This document shows positions 27,284 through 36,720 of a DNA stretch of 43,344 bases, piece by piece. How positions within the stretch are numbered: position 1 is the first letter of the stretch; the number at the start of each line of letters is the position of its first letter. Position numbers and translations under genes: made by a program. The stretch is from positions 1,675,117 to 1,718,460 of the forward strand of contig NZ_KQ954244.1 of assembly GCF_001519075.1 (NCBI RefSeq). Reading direction: 5' to 3'. The notes under the pieces are model-generated. The model worked only from the letters and a program-made list of their open reading frames with translations. It was not told the DNA's origin and did no database searches. Source of the DNA: Novosphingobium fuchskuhlense (GTDB lineage: Bacteria > Pseudomonadota > Alphaproteobacteria > Sphingomonadales > Sphingomonadaceae).

Positions 27284-27751
27284 ATGGCAACACTCGACGG
27301 GATCGACCGGCGGCTCCTCGCCGAACTGCAGGATGAAGGGCGCGTGACAAACGTCGAGCTGGCCCAGCGCGTCGGCCTCACCGCGCCGCCCTGCCTGCGC
27401 CGGGTGCGCGCGCTGGAGGAGGCCGGGGTCATCCGCGGCTATCATGCCGAACTCGACCCTTCGAAACTCGGCTTCGCGATTACCGTGTTCGCGCTCGTCA
27501 GCCTTAAGAGCCAGGCCGAGGAATCGCTGCGGCAGTTCGAGGAGCACATGCGAACCCTGCCCGAAGTGCGCGAGTGCCACATGCTCAACGGCGAGATCGA
27601 CTTCATCCTGAAGATCGTCAGCCGCGATTTGCAGAGCTTCCAGGAATTCCTGACCAGCAAGCTGACGCCGGCGCCCAATGTGGCGAGCGTGAAGACCTCG
27701 CTGACGATCCGCACCGCCAAGCAGCTCCCCGGCGTGCCGCTGGACGATTGA
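27284..27751 (+). CDS. Lrp/AsnC family transcriptional regulator
   Basis: A 155-residue regulator starting at the ATG at 27284 (MATLDGIDRRLLAELQDEGR), the classic Lrp opening; the longer frame upstream is not part of it. The N-terminal helix-turn-helix is VTNVELAQRVGLTAPPCLRR, followed by VRALEEAGVIRGYHAELDP. The C-terminal RAM/effector domain contains VRECHMLNGEIDFILKIV and ends with SLTIRTAKQLPGVPL. Such proteins form octamers or hexadecamers and respond to amino acids. The targets are unknown; an inverted repeat in its promoter suggests autoregulation. Confidence 0.93.
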   Translation: MATLDGIDRRLLAELQDEGRVTNVELAQRVGLTAPPCLRRVRALEEAGVIRGYHAELDPSKLGFAITVFALVSLKSQAEESLRQFEEHMRTLPEVRECHMLNGEIDFILKIVSRDLQSFQEFLTSKLTPAPNVASVKTSLTIRTAKQLPGVPLDD

Positions 27752-27797
27752 GCGCGGGCGGGCAGGCAGCATACAGGCAGATGGCGGGGCGGCGAGC

Positions 27798-28310
27798 GTG
27801 AGCGGTATCCCCGAGGAACTGCTCGACGCCTGCTATGCCGACATGCGGCGGATGGCCCGGCGGATTCTCGTCGGGGATGGCGCCGGTGCGGTGATCCAGC
27901 CGACCGAACTGGCCAACGAGGCGGCGATCCGGCTGCTTCGCTCCAATCTGGGCGAGCTGAGCGGGCAGGGGCATCTGCTTGCCTATGCCGCGCGCACCAT
28001 GCGGCAGGTGCTGATCGACGAGGCGCGCAAGCAGGCGGCGAGGAAGCGGCAGGCCGCGGACATGATGACCGTGTTTCCGGACGATCCGGCGCGGGGGCTG
28101 GTTCCGATCGAGGACCTTGATCGCGCTTTGGCGGAGCTGGCCGGCCATTCGGCAGACTACGCCCGGATCGTGGAGCTGCGCTTTATGCTGGGGCTTACCG
28201 TGGCCGAAACGGTGGCGGCAACCGGGCTATCGCACCGTACCGTGCTGCGGCGCTGGAATGCGGCGCGGCTGTGGCTGCTGGAGCGGCTCGATCGGCCCGA
28301 ACCGGCGTGA
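27798..28310 (+). CDS. ECF-type sigma factor linked to a Ser/Thr kinase
   Basis: A 170-residue sigma factor from a GTG start. Region 2 is seen in LLDACYADMRRMARRI, QPTELANEAAIRLL and GHLLAYAARTMRQVLIDEAR; region 4 in ELRFMLGLTVAETVAATG and LSHRTVLRRWNAARLWLLER. This is the TIGR02999/Sigma70_ECF type, whose members are usually encoded with a Ser/Thr kinase instead of an anti-sigma factor, and in studied cases are activated by phosphorylation. Its TGA overlaps the GTG of the kinase gene (GTGA), so the two are translationally coupled. No anti-sigma gene is visible. Confidence 0.9.
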   Translation: MSGIPEELLDACYADMRRMARRILVGDGAGAVIQPTELANEAAIRLLRSNLGELSGQGHLLAYAARTMRQVLIDEARKQAARKRQAADMMTVFPDDPARGLVPIEDLDRALAELAGHSADYARIVELRFMLGLTVAETVAATGLSHRTVLRRWNAARLWLLERLDRPEPA

Positions 28311-30595
28311 GCGGGGAAGCAGGCTCCGATCAGGACATCGAGCGGCGCGTGCTGGCACTGATGGAGCGCCTGCTGGCATGGCCCGGCCATGCACGTTTTC
28401 GCGCCAGGCTGCTGAAGAACGAAAGCCCGGCGGTGCTGGCGCGGATCGCCGCGCTGGAGCGCGCGGCAGCGGCGAAGGGTTCGATGCCGACCGAACTGCC
28501 CGCGGGCTTGGAGGAAGACCCGCTGCCGCCGCCCGAACGGTTCGGCCCCTTCGCGATCACCCGGCGGATCGGCGTGGGCGGGATGGGCGAGGTCTGGGAA
28601 GCGCAGCGCGACGACGGGCTGTTTGAACAGCGTGTGGCGATCAAGCTGATCCAGCCGCGCCTGCAGGTGCGCGCGGGCGAGGCCTTTGCCGCCGAGCGGC
28701 GGATCCTCGCGCGGCTGGAGCATCCCGGCATTGCGCGCCTGATCGACGGCGGCATGACCGCCGACGGGCGGCCCTGCCTGGTGATGGAATATGTCGATGG
28801 TCTTTCCATCGACGAGGCGGGCAAGGGGCTGCCCCTGGCAGAGCGCCTGCGCCGGTTTGGCGAAGCGGCCCGGGCTGTGCACTACGCGCATACGCGGCTG
28901 GTGGCGCATGGCGATCTCAAACCGTCCAACATCCTCGTCGACACGGATGGGCGGGTGCGGTTGCTCGATTTCGGCATCGCGCGGCTTCTTGGCGACGAGG
29001 CGGATGCCCTGCTGCTTTCGGGTGCGGTGACAAGTGCCTTTGCGAGCCCCGCACGGCTGGCGGGCGCACTGCCATCGGTGGCGGACGATGTCTTCGCACT
29101 GGGGCGGCTGCTGGAAAGGATCGCAGGGGACGACGGTGATGCGGAACTGGGCGCGATCAGGGCCCGGGCCTGCGCACCTGAGGAGGCGGCGCGCTATGCC
29201 GGGGTGCCCGAACTGCTCGCCGATCTGGAGCGCCGCGAGGGGCATTTCCCGCTCGTGGCCAGACCGCCGGACCTGAGCTATCGAGCGCGCCTGTTCGTGC
29301 GGCGACGGTGGAAGGCGCTGGCGGGGGCAGCGGCGCTGGTGGCGCTTGCCGGCGCGGCCGGGGCAGGCCTGCTGGTGGCCGAGCGGGAGAAGATCGAGGC
29401 AGGTGCCCGCTTCGAGGACGCGCGCGGGACCGCACGCTATCTGCTCTACACGCTCTATGACCAACTCGAGCGGCAACCGGGCTCGCTGGAATTGCGGCGC
29501 GAGGTGGCCGAAACCGCGCAGCGCACGCTCGACCGGCTGGCCGGCAGCAAGTGGGCAGGGCGGGCGGTGCGGGTCGAGGCGGCCGAGGGCCTGCTGCGGC
29601 TGGCGCAGGTGCAGGGGAGCCCGCTGGGGCCCAATCTTGGTCAACCGGACAAGGCTCGGGCCAATATCGATACGGCGCTGCGGTTGCTCGAAGGGGCTGG
29701 TGCGCCGCGCCGTCTGGTTGCGCAGGCGCAGCTGGACAGTGCATGGCTGGCAGAGCTGGTCGAGGAAGATACTCCGCGTGCGAAGCGGGACCTTGCGGCC
29801 TCTTACAAGGCGACCGGACCCGGTGCTGCCGAGACCGATCTGCAACGGGCAGGGCAATATGTGCTCAAGGCGATCATCGACCAGTGGGACCAGCGCTACC
29901 GTTTCGCGATTGCCGATGCCAATCAGGCAGAGGCCGCTCTGGCGGAAGATACGGCCCTCCCCGCGCTGATCCTGCGTTCGCGGGCGGCCGAGGCGCGCGG
30001 GGACGTGATCTGGTATGGCGGTGACAACAAGGGGGCGGTGCCTGCCTATCGGCAAGCGGTGACCGTGCTCGAAGATGCGGTGCGGCGCTATCCGCGGAGC
30101 ATCCACGCGCTGCGTCGGCTGGGCCACGCGCGCTGGGCGCTGGCTTCCGCGCTGGCAGACAGCGGAGACGTGCCGCAGGGGCTGCACCAGATCGAACAAT
30201 CGTGCGCGGAATTGAAGCGCGTCGTCGCGTTCGATCCGGCCGATGACGATGCGCGCCGGCACCTCCATATCAGCGAAAACGCGCGCGGGGGCATCTTGGT
30301 GCAGGCCGGTCAGGTGGGCGAGGGTCTGGCGCTGCTGGCGGCGACGGCGGCAGAACGCAAGGCACTGTGGCAGGCGCATCCGGAGGAAGCGCGACGGATG
30401 CGCGATTATGCGGTGGAAGTGAAGCCGCTTGCCGATCTGCAGGTCAAGGCCGGCCGGGTGCGCGAGGCCTGCGCGAGCTACGCCGAGGCGCGGCGGGTGT
30501 TCGAGGCGATGGACCGGGGGGGGCGCCTGACTGCGCAGGACCGCAGCAATCAGCTTGGCAATATCCTGAAATCGCAGGAGAAGTACTGCCGCTAG
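28307..30595 (+). CDS. Transmembrane Ser/Thr protein kinase with TPR-like C-terminus
   Basis: A 762-residue protein starting at the GTG inside the sigma-factor stop. The kinase domain spans roughly residues 79-320: glycine loop RIGVGGMGEVWEA, Lys113 (VAIKLIQ), catalytic loop HGDLKPSN (H201-D203) and DFG at 221-223. The HRD Arg is replaced by Gly, so it is a non-RD kinase, and the activation segment has ASPARLAG where ASPEQ is usual. A hydrophobic span at about 337-358 should cross the membrane. The C-terminal 400 residues are helical with TPR-like repeats (ADANQAEAALAEDTALP, AVPAYRQAVTVLEDAVRR) and probably lie in the periplasm as a sensor. It most likely phosphorylates the adjacent sigma factor. 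A terminator overlaps its stop. Confidence 0.9.
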   Translation: MSGEAGSDQDIERRVLALMERLLAWPGHARFRARLLKNESPAVLARIAALERAAAAKGSMPTELPAGLEEDPLPPPERFGPFAITRRIGVGGMGEVWEAQRDDGLFEQRVAIKLIQPRLQVRAGEAFAAERRILARLEHPGIARLIDGGMTADGRPCLVMEYVDGLSIDEAGKGLPLAERLRRFGEAARAVHYAHTRLVAHGDLKPSNILVDTDGRVRLLDFGIARLLGDEADALLLSGAVTSAFASPARLAGALPSVADDVFALGRLLERIAGDDGDAELGAIRARACAPEEAARYAGVPELLADLERREGHFPLVARPPDLSYRARLFVRRRWKALAGAAALVALAGAAGAGLLVAEREKIEAGARFEDARGTARYLLYTLYDQLERQPGSLELRREVAETAQRTLDRLAGSKWAGRAVRVEAAEGLLRLAQVQGSPLGPNLGQPDKARANIDTALRLLEGAGAPRRLVAQAQLDSAWLAELVEEDTPRAKRDLAASYKATGPGAAETDLQRAGQYVLKAIIDQWDQRYRFAIADANQAEAALAEDTALPALILRSRAAEARGDVIWYGGDNKGAVPAYRQAVTVLEDAVRRYPRSIHALRRLGHARWALASALADSGDVPQGLHQIEQSCAELKRVVAFDPADDDARRHLHISENARGGILVQAGQVGEGLALLAATAAERKALWQAHPEEARRMRDYAVEVKPLADLQVKAGRVREACASYAEARRVFEAMDRGGRLTAQDRSNQLGNILKSQEKYCR

Positions 30596-30614
30596 TCCGG
30601 ATCGGACTGTTTTT
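30594..30614 (+). terminator. Intrinsic terminator of the sigma-kinase operon
   Basis: AGTCCG-GAT-CGGACT (30594-30608) followed by GTTTTTG. The stem starts within the TAG stop of the kinase gene. It separates the sigma-kinase unit from the RTX gene downstream. Confidence 0.75.
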
Positions 30615-30692
30615 GTCTACCCAGGCTGGCCGATCAGCAGACCGTTTCACGCATTCCTTGTCAGGAAATAGGCTGCGCAAAGGACTGCGATC

Positions 30693-32330
30693 ATGGGCAC
30701 GTACAACCTGACCGAAGGCGACGACACTCTCGGGATCGATCCGTTCCGCTACCCATCGGATGATCCGGGACCCTATGTGGTCAATGGCCTCGGCGGCAAT
30801 GACACCATCAATGGCGGCTTTCAGGGCGATACGCTGAACGGTGGCGACGGCAACGACTCGCTGGCAGGACTCCAAGGCGCGAACCTTGTTCATGGCAACA
30901 ATGGTGACGACTATATCCAGATCTACAACGAAAGCGGCCCGGGGCCGGACTATGCGAACTATGATCTGCTGGCGGACAACGTGTTCGGCGATGCCGGGAA
31001 TGACACGATCCAGTTCATCCTTGGCGGTGCTTCGGTAGCCCACCGCGCCGATGGCGGAGCGGGGCTCGATACTCTCGCGATCAGCTTCGAGGCGCGGGTA
31101 AACTTTGCCACCCAACAGGAATACATCTATAACCGCACCATTGACTTGCGCGGGTTGTGGAGCGGCGGCACGGGCAAGGTTGATACCGGCATCGTGCGCG
31201 GCTTCGAGCATCTGAGCGGCATTTCCGGCGGCAGCGGCGACGACACGATCATCGTGGGCAACTATGTCGCGCCGATCAATCCGGCGACGGGCTCTCCCTT
31301 TGACGGGCCGTCGATCTATGGCCAGGCCGGGAACGACACGATCTCGGGCGGAGCATCGGCCGATTTCATCAACGGCGGCTATGGCAACGACACGGTCTAT
31401 GGCAACGATGGTGATGACTATCTGAGCGAGGGCTATGGCGGTCCCGGCGGGGGGAACGATCTGATCCGTGGGGGCAACGGTGACGATATCATCATCGGCG
31501 GTGGGGGCGATGACCGGCTCTACGGCGATGCTGGCAACGACGATATTCAGGACGGCGAAGGCAGGAACCTGATCTCGGGCGGGGTCGGCAACGATCACCT
31601 TACCGGTGGGGCTGACGCGGACCGCATCTACGGCGGAGAAGGCAACGACACGCTCAACGGTGCCGATGGCAACAACGTGCTGTCTGGCGATGCGGGGGAC
31701 GACAGCCTGTTCGGCGGCGCGAATGTCGATGTGATGAACGGCGGCATCGGGGATGACTTCCTCTTCGGCGCAGCGGGCAACGACCGGCTGATCGGCGGCG
31801 CGGGGGCCGACACCCTGCAGGGCGGCAACGGGGCCGACACGCTCTATGGCGGTGCGGGCAACGATACGCTGGATGAAAGCGTGCAGGACGATGCCGCGAA
31901 CGACAAACTCTACGGCGAGGCGGGCAACGACATCCTGCGCGGCGGCGGCGGGGCAGACCGGCTCGACGGCGGAACAGGCACCGATACGCTGAGCGGCGGC
32001 GCGGGGCGCGATTTCTTCACCTTCACCACCGCGCCCGACGGCGACATGATCACGGATTTCACCCGTACCGAGGGCGACAAGATCCTGCTTTCCAAGGCGG
32101 TCTACACCGGCTTTGCCGCAAAGGGCGTGCTGGCAGCGGACGCTTTCTACGCGGCGGCTGGCGCGGACAGCGCCCATGATGCCAGCGACCGCATCGTCTA
32201 CAACACCACCACCGGCGCCTTGTGGTATGACGCGGACGGCACCGGCGAAGCGGCGGCACAGCTGATCGCGACGCTGGGCGATGGCAGCCATCCCAAGCTG
32301 GCCTACGTGGATATCCTGATCATCGCGTAA
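30693..32330 (+). CDS. RTX calcium-binding exoprotein (545 aa)
   Basis: The ATG at 30693 has AAAGGA about 9 bases upstream. The protein starts MGTYNLTEGDDTLG, lacks a signal peptide, and is almost entirely RTX repeats ([31 protein letters not shown] and others), interrupted at about residues 75-190 by a non-repeat insert with SFEARVNFATQQEYIYNRT. The C-terminal ~100 residues ([40 protein letters not shown], ending DILIIA) are the shared type I secretion module. No catalytic domain is seen, so it may be a structural surface-layer or adhesin-like protein that folds with calcium outside the cell. It lies 97 bp behind the kinase terminator and 223 bp before the next RTX gene. Confidence 0.9.
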   Translation: MGTYNLTEGDDTLGIDPFRYPSDDPGPYVVNGLGGNDTINGGFQGDTLNGGDGNDSLAGLQGANLVHGNNGDDYIQIYNESGPGPDYANYDLLADNVFGDAGNDTIQFILGGASVAHRADGGAGLDTLAISFEARVNFATQQEYIYNRTIDLRGLWSGGTGKVDTGIVRGFEHLSGISGGSGDDTIIVGNYVAPINPATGSPFDGPSIYGQAGNDTISGGASADFINGGYGNDTVYGNDGDDYLSEGYGGPGGGNDLIRGGNGDDIIIGGGGDDRLYGDAGNDDIQDGEGRNLISGGVGNDHLTGGADADRIYGGEGNDTLNGADGNNVLSGDAGDDSLFGGANVDVMNGGIGDDFLFGAAGNDRLIGGAGADTLQGGNGADTLYGGAGNDTLDESVQDDAANDKLYGEAGNDILRGGGGADRLDGGTGTDTLSGGAGRDFFTFTTAPDGDMITDFTRTEGDKILLSKAVYTGFAAKGVLAADAFYAAAGADSAHDASDRIVYNTTTGALWYDADGTGEAAAQLIATLGDGSHPKLAYVDILIIA

Positions 32331-32553
32331 GGCACTTTGCGGGCTCCGTCGTCACCTGCCGCGCAGCTGAAAAGGCCTGTGCGGCCGGGCAGAACGGCGT
32401 GGTTGTCTGTCCTTCGGCAGCGCCGGAGGCGGGAGAGAAATTTAACGTTCTTGGGTTACTTCGCCACGTAACGGATGGATTGTGACCTGCCGTGCTGCCG
32501 TGCGCCTGTCTGCTGCGCGGGGCAGTGCTGCACGGTACGTGCGGGGACCCGGA
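32331..32553. other. Gap between the two intact RTX genes
   Basis: A 223-bp non-coding stretch. It contains GTTAC-TTCGCCAC-GTAAC (32455-32472), a small dyad about 80 bp upstream of the next start, and an AT-richer AAATTTAACGTTCTTG segment that may be promoter. No terminator with T-tract and no sigma-54 pattern were found. Confidence 0.35.
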
Positions 32554-35500
32554 ATGGTAGAAATCGTCAAGGCCGGCAGCGAATTCCTGGTCAACAGCCA
32601 GGTGACCGGCTTTCAGGACCAGCCCTCGATCACCGGGCTTGCAAGCGGCGGCTTCGTCGCGACCTGGGTGGATTATTCAGCGGCCAGCGGGCTGGGCGTG
32701 GCCAAGGCGCAGCTCTACAGCGCGGCGGGCGCCAAGGTGGGCGGCGAATTCGCGGTCGCGGCAGGTGCGGGCACCGACCAGTCGTTCCCGACCGTGGCGA
32801 GCCTTGCCAGCGGCGGCTTCGTGGTGACCTGGACCGAAGCAGGCGTGCAGTCCGACTACAAGATCAAGGCGCAGGTCTATGATGCGGCGGGCGCGGTGGC
32901 GGCGCCTGCGTTCCTCGTCAACTCGCAGACCTGGACGCAGCAGGGCGGCAACAATCTGCCCGGCAATCACAATCCTACGATCACGGGCCTTGCCGGGGGC
33001 GGCTTCGTGGTGACCTGGCAGGACTATGCCGGCACCGCTGGCGATGCGAGCGGCGCGGGTGTGCTGGCGCAGGTCTACAACGCGGCGGGTGCGGCGCAGG
33101 GCAGCGCGGTGCGGGTCAACACCCAGACCACGGGCGACCAGACGCAGCCGAGCGTGACGAGCCTTGTCGGCGGCGGCTTCGTGGTGACGTGGATGGATGG
33201 CAACGCCAACAGCACCGCGATGAAAGCGCAGCTGTTCAGCGCGGCGGGCGCCAAGGTGGGCGGCGAGATCCTGGTCGATGCCGAGGCGCAGAGCGATCAG
33301 GCCCTGCCGGTGGTGACGGGCCTCGCGGGCGGCGGCTTCGCGGTGGCGTGGCAGGATTCCAGCCCGGCGCCAGGCGAGCCCGATACGCTGATCCGCGCCG
33401 CGATATTCAGCGCGGCCGGCGCGAAAGTGGGCACTTCGTTGCTGGTGAGCGACACGGCTGCCGGCGAACGCGATTTCCCCTCGATCACCAGCTTGCCCGA
33501 TGGCGGGTTCGTGGTGACCTGGCAGCATTTCGTCAGCCCGACCGACAGCGACATCAAGGCGCAGATCTTCGACGTCAGCGGCAGCAAGGTCGGCACCGAA
33601 ATGCTGATCAACACGGTCACCGCCGGCTATCAGGAACACCCGGTGATCAGCGGCATCGGCGGCGGCTTCGTCATCGCGTGGGGCGATGGCAGCGGGCTTG
33701 GCGGCGATGCCGATGGCACGAGCATCAAGGCGCAGGTCTACACCGTCAGCAGCTACAACGTGATGACCGGCACCGAAGGTGTCGACACGCTGACCGGCAC
33801 GGGCCGCGACGACCACATCATCGGCCTTGGCGGGAACGATACGCTGACCGGCCTTGGCGGCAACGATCTGCTCGACGGCGGGGCGGGTGCCGACACGATG
33901 GCGGGCGGCCTCGGTGACGACATCTATGTGGTCGACAATGCCGGCGACGTGGTGACCGAACAGGCGGGGCAAGGCACCGATACGGTGCAGACCACGCTCG
34001 CGAGCTATACGCTGGGTGCCAACGTCGAGAATCTCACCTTCACCGACAATGCTGCGCATACGGGCACCGGCAACGCGCTGAACAACGTGCTGACCGGCGG
34101 CGGCGGGGCGGACAACCTGAATGGCGGCGCCGGTGCGGACCGCATGGTCGGCGGCGCGGGGAACGACACCTACACGGTCGACAACGCGGGCGATGTGGTG
34201 GTGGAGAACGGGGGCGAGGGGACGGACACCGTGTCCGCCTCGATCACCTGGACACTGGGCGCGAATGTCGAGAATCTGACGCTTTCTGGCAGCGCCGCGA
34301 TCAATGGCATCGGCAACGCCGATGCCAACGTGATCACCGGCAACGCGGCGGCCAACGTGCTGGCCGGCCTTGGCGGCAACGACACGCTGAACGGCGGTGC
34401 GGGTGCGGACACCATGGCCGGCGGGTTGGGCGATGACAGCTACGTGGTCGACAATGCCGGCGACGTGACGACCGAAGCGGCGGGCGAGGGCACCGATCTC
34501 GTGACGGCCTCGATCACGTGGACGCTGGGTGCCAACCTCGAGAACCTGACGCTTTCCGGCAGCACGGCCATCAACGGCACCGGCAACGGCAGCGCCAACG
34601 TGATCACCGGCAACGCTGCGGCCAACGTGCTGACCGGCCTTGGCGGCAACGACACGCTGAACGGCGGTGCGGGCAACGACACGATGGTCGGCGGGCTGGG
34701 CGACGACAGCTACGTCGTCGACAGCACGGGCGATGTGGTGACCGAACTCGCCGGCGAGGGCACCGATCTGGTGACGTCCGCGATCACCTGGACGCTGGGC
34801 GCGAATGTCGAGAACCTGACGCTTTCAGGCAGCGCCGCGATCAATGGCACCGGCAATGGTGATGCCAATGTGATCACCGGCAACGCGGCCGCGAACACGC
34901 TGACCGGGCTTGGCGGCAACGACACGCTGAACGGCGGTGCCGGTACCGACATCCTGATCGGCGGGTTGGGCGATGACACCTATGTCGTCGACAACATCGG
35001 CGACGTGGTGACCGAAGCGGCGGGCCAGGGCACGGACACGGTCCAGACGGCGCTTTCAAGCTACACGCTGGCGGCCAATGTCGAAAACCTGATCTTCACC
35101 AACGGCTCGAACCACACGGGCGTGGGCAATGCACTCGCCAACGTGATCACCGGCAATGCCGGCAACGACACGCTGGATGGCGGTGCAGGGGCCGACACGC
35201 TGCTGGGGGGCATCGGCAACGACAGCTATGTGATCGACAACGCGGGCGATGCGGTGAACGAACTGGCCGGGCAGGGCACCGACCTCGTCACTGCCTCGGT
35301 CAGCTATACGCTTTCGGCCAATGTCGAGAACCTCACGCTTTCGGGCAGCGGCGCGATCAGCGGCACCGGCAATGCCGATGCCAACGTGATCACCGGCAAT
35401 TCCGGCGGAAACACGCTGACCGGGCTTGGCGGCAACGATACGCTCGTCGGCGGCACCGGGGCCGATACGCTGATCGGCGGGCAGGGCAACGACACCTATG

Positions 35501-36657
35501 TCGTGGACAACAGCGGCGATGTGGTGACCGAACTGGCGGGCGAGGGCACCGATCTGGTGCAGACGACGCTGGCGACCTACGCGCTGACGGCCAATGTCGA
35601 AAACCTGACCTTCACCAACGCGTCGGCCCACACCGGCACCGGCAATGCGCTGGCCAACACGATCATCGGCAATGCGGGCAACGATACGCTGAACGGCGGG
35701 GCGGGAGCGGATACCCTGATCGGCGGCGCGGGCAACGACAGCTACGTGGTCGACGTGGCCGGCGACGTGGTGACCGAGCAGGCGGCGCAGGGCACCGATC
35801 TTGTCACCGCGTCGCTCACCTGGACGCTGGGGGCCAATCTCGAGAACCTCACGCTTTCGGGCACGGCGGCCATCAACGGCACCGGCAACGGCGATGCCAA
35901 TGTGCTGACCGGCAACGCTGCGGTCAACGTGCTCACCGGCCTTGCCGGCAACGACACGCTGAACGGCGGGGCGGGCAACGATACCCTGATCGGCGGGCTG
36001 GGTGACGACATCTACGTTGTCGATGCGGCGGGCGACGTGGTGACCGAAGCCGCGGGCGAGGGCATCGATACCGTCCAGACAACGCTGGCATCCTACACGC
36101 TGGGTGCGAACGTCGAGAACCTCACGTTCACCAATTCGGCCGTCCACACCGGCATCGGCAACGCGCTGGCCAACGTGATCACCGGCAACAGCGCCAGCAA
36201 CACGCTTTCCGGGCTCGACGGGGACGACACCCTCATCGGCGGGCTGGGCAACGATACCCTGCAGGGCGGCGCTGGCAGCGACCGCCTCGTCGGCGGTGCG
36301 GGCAAGGACATCCTGAACGGCGGCGCGGGCGCGGATACCTTCGTGTTCGACACCGCGCCGAACAGCGCGAGCAATCTCGATACCGTGCAGGATTTCGCCT
36401 CGGGCAGCGACGTGCTCTCGTTTAGCCGCGCGATCTACACCGGGTTTGCTGCGGCAGGGGCGATGGGCGCGGATGCGTTCTGGTCCGGAGCGGGGGTGAA
36501 CGCCGCGCACGATGTGACCGACCGGTTCATCTACAACACCACGACCGGGGTGCTGTGGTATGATGCCGATGGCACCGGATCGGCTGCGGCGGTGCAGGTG
36601 GCGGTGCTGACCGGCACACCGGCGCTGGCGTTCAGCGATTTTCTGATCACGGCCTGA
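32554..36657 (+). CDS. Large RTX exoprotein with seven blade-like repeats (1367 aa)
   Basis: The start is taken at the ATG at 32554 ([14 protein letters not shown]); a GTG 24 codons upstream adds only an Arg-rich stretch. Residues about 9-403 hold seven repeats of 50-65 residues with the core GGFVVTWxD, then KAQxYxAAGAKVG; seven such units suggest a beta-propeller. Then come RTX nonapeptides and nine long modules (about 82-90 residues each) with [12 protein letters not shown], an ANVENLTxS strand and GTGNxxANVITGN. The last ~100 residues ([40 protein letters not shown], ending FLITA) are the type I secretion module. It is predicted to be exported and calcium-folded. No enzyme motif is visible; adhesion, matrix formation or ligand binding are plausible. 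Confidence 0.9.
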   Translation: MVEIVKAGSEFLVNSQVTGFQDQPSITGLASGGFVATWVDYSAASGLGVAKAQLYSAAGAKVGGEFAVAAGAGTDQSFPTVASLASGGFVVTWTEAGVQSDYKIKAQVYDAAGAVAAPAFLVNSQTWTQQGGNNLPGNHNPTITGLAGGGFVVTWQDYAGTAGDASGAGVLAQVYNAAGAAQGSAVRVNTQTTGDQTQPSVTSLVGGGFVVTWMDGNANSTAMKAQLFSAAGAKVGGEILVDAEAQSDQALPVVTGLAGGGFAVAWQDSSPAPGEPDTLIRAAIFSAAGAKVGTSLLVSDTAAGERDFPSITSLPDGGFVVTWQHFVSPTDSDIKAQIFDVSGSKVGTEMLINTVTAGYQEHPVISGIGGGFVIAWGDGSGLGGDADGTSIKAQVYTVSSYNVMTGTEGVDTLTGTGRDDHIIGLGGNDTLTGLGGNDLLDGGAGADTMAGGLGDDIYVVDNAGDVVTEQAGQGTDTVQTTLASYTLGANVENLTFTDNAAHTGTGNALNNVLTGGGGADNLNGGAGADRMVGGAGNDTYTVDNAGDVVVENGGEGTDTVSASITWTLGANVENLTLSGSAAINGIGNADANVITGNAAANVLAGLGGNDTLNGGAGADTMAGGLGDDSYVVDNAGDVTTEAAGEGTDLVTASITWTLGANLENLTLSGSTAINGTGNGSANVITGNAAANVLTGLGGNDTLNGGAGNDTMVGGLGDDSYVVDSTGDVVTELAGEGTDLVTSAITWTLGANVENLTLSGSAAINGTGNGDANVITGNAAANTLTGLGGNDTLNGGAGTDILIGGLGDDTYVVDNIGDVVTEAAGQGTDTVQTALSSYTLAANVENLIFTNGSNHTGVGNALANVITGNAGNDTLDGGAGADTLLGGIGNDSYVIDNAGDAVNELAGQGTDLVTASVSYTLSANVENLTLSGSGAISGTGNADANVITGNSGGNTLTGLGGNDTLVGGTGADTLIGGQGNDTYVVDNSGDVVTELAGEGTDLVQTTLATYALTANVENLTFTNASAHTGTGNALANTIIGNAGNDTLNGGAGADTLIGGAGNDSYVVDVAGDVVTEQAAQGTDLVTASLTWTLGANLENLTLSGTAAINGTGNGDANVLTGNAAVNVLTGLAGNDTLNGGAGNDTLIGGLGDDIYVVDAAGDVVTEAAGEGIDTVQTTLASYTLGANVENLTFTNSAVHTGIGNALANVITGNSASNTLSGLDGDDTLIGGLGNDTLQGGAGSDRLVGGAGKDILNGGAGADTFVFDTAPNSASNLDTVQDFASGSDVLSFSRAIYTGFAAAGAMGADAFWSGAGVNAAHDVTDRFIYNTTTGVLWYDADGTGSAAAVQVAVLTGTPALAFSDFLITA
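32578..33762 (+). repeat. Seven tandem blade-like repeats in the large RTX gene
   Basis: Seven copies of a 50-65 codon unit with the pattern (E/T)xLVN...P.ITGLAxGGFVVTWxD...KAQxYxAAGAKVG. The unit count matches a seven-bladed propeller. Copies differ in the loop after TWxD and in the linker before P.ITG. Confidence 0.75.
33922..36282 (+). repeat. Nine RTX modules of two alternating types
   Basis: Nine units start at [13 protein letters not shown]. Type A has [19 protein letters not shown] and TxxxHTGxGNALAN (about 82 residues when short). Type B has [18 protein letters not shown] and [20 protein letters not shown] (90 residues). The order is A-B-B-B-A-B-A-B-A. High DNA identity between neighbouring B units suggests recent duplication. 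Confidence 0.8.
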
Positions 36658-36720
36658 GCGCGCCGCCCCGGCCGGCCCCCCGTTGCTGCGTGCGCGGGTG
36701 CAGGCGGGCGGGACTGCGCC

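Noticed and set aside
28157..30379. 740-codon minus-strand frame within the kinase
   Set aside because: The plus-strand kinase has intact catalytic motifs; the antisense frame is compositional.
33922..36282. CRISPR array or DNA tandem-repeat element
   Set aside because: The periodicity is protein-coding: units of 82-90 codons in an open RTX gene, with no spacer-repeat pattern.
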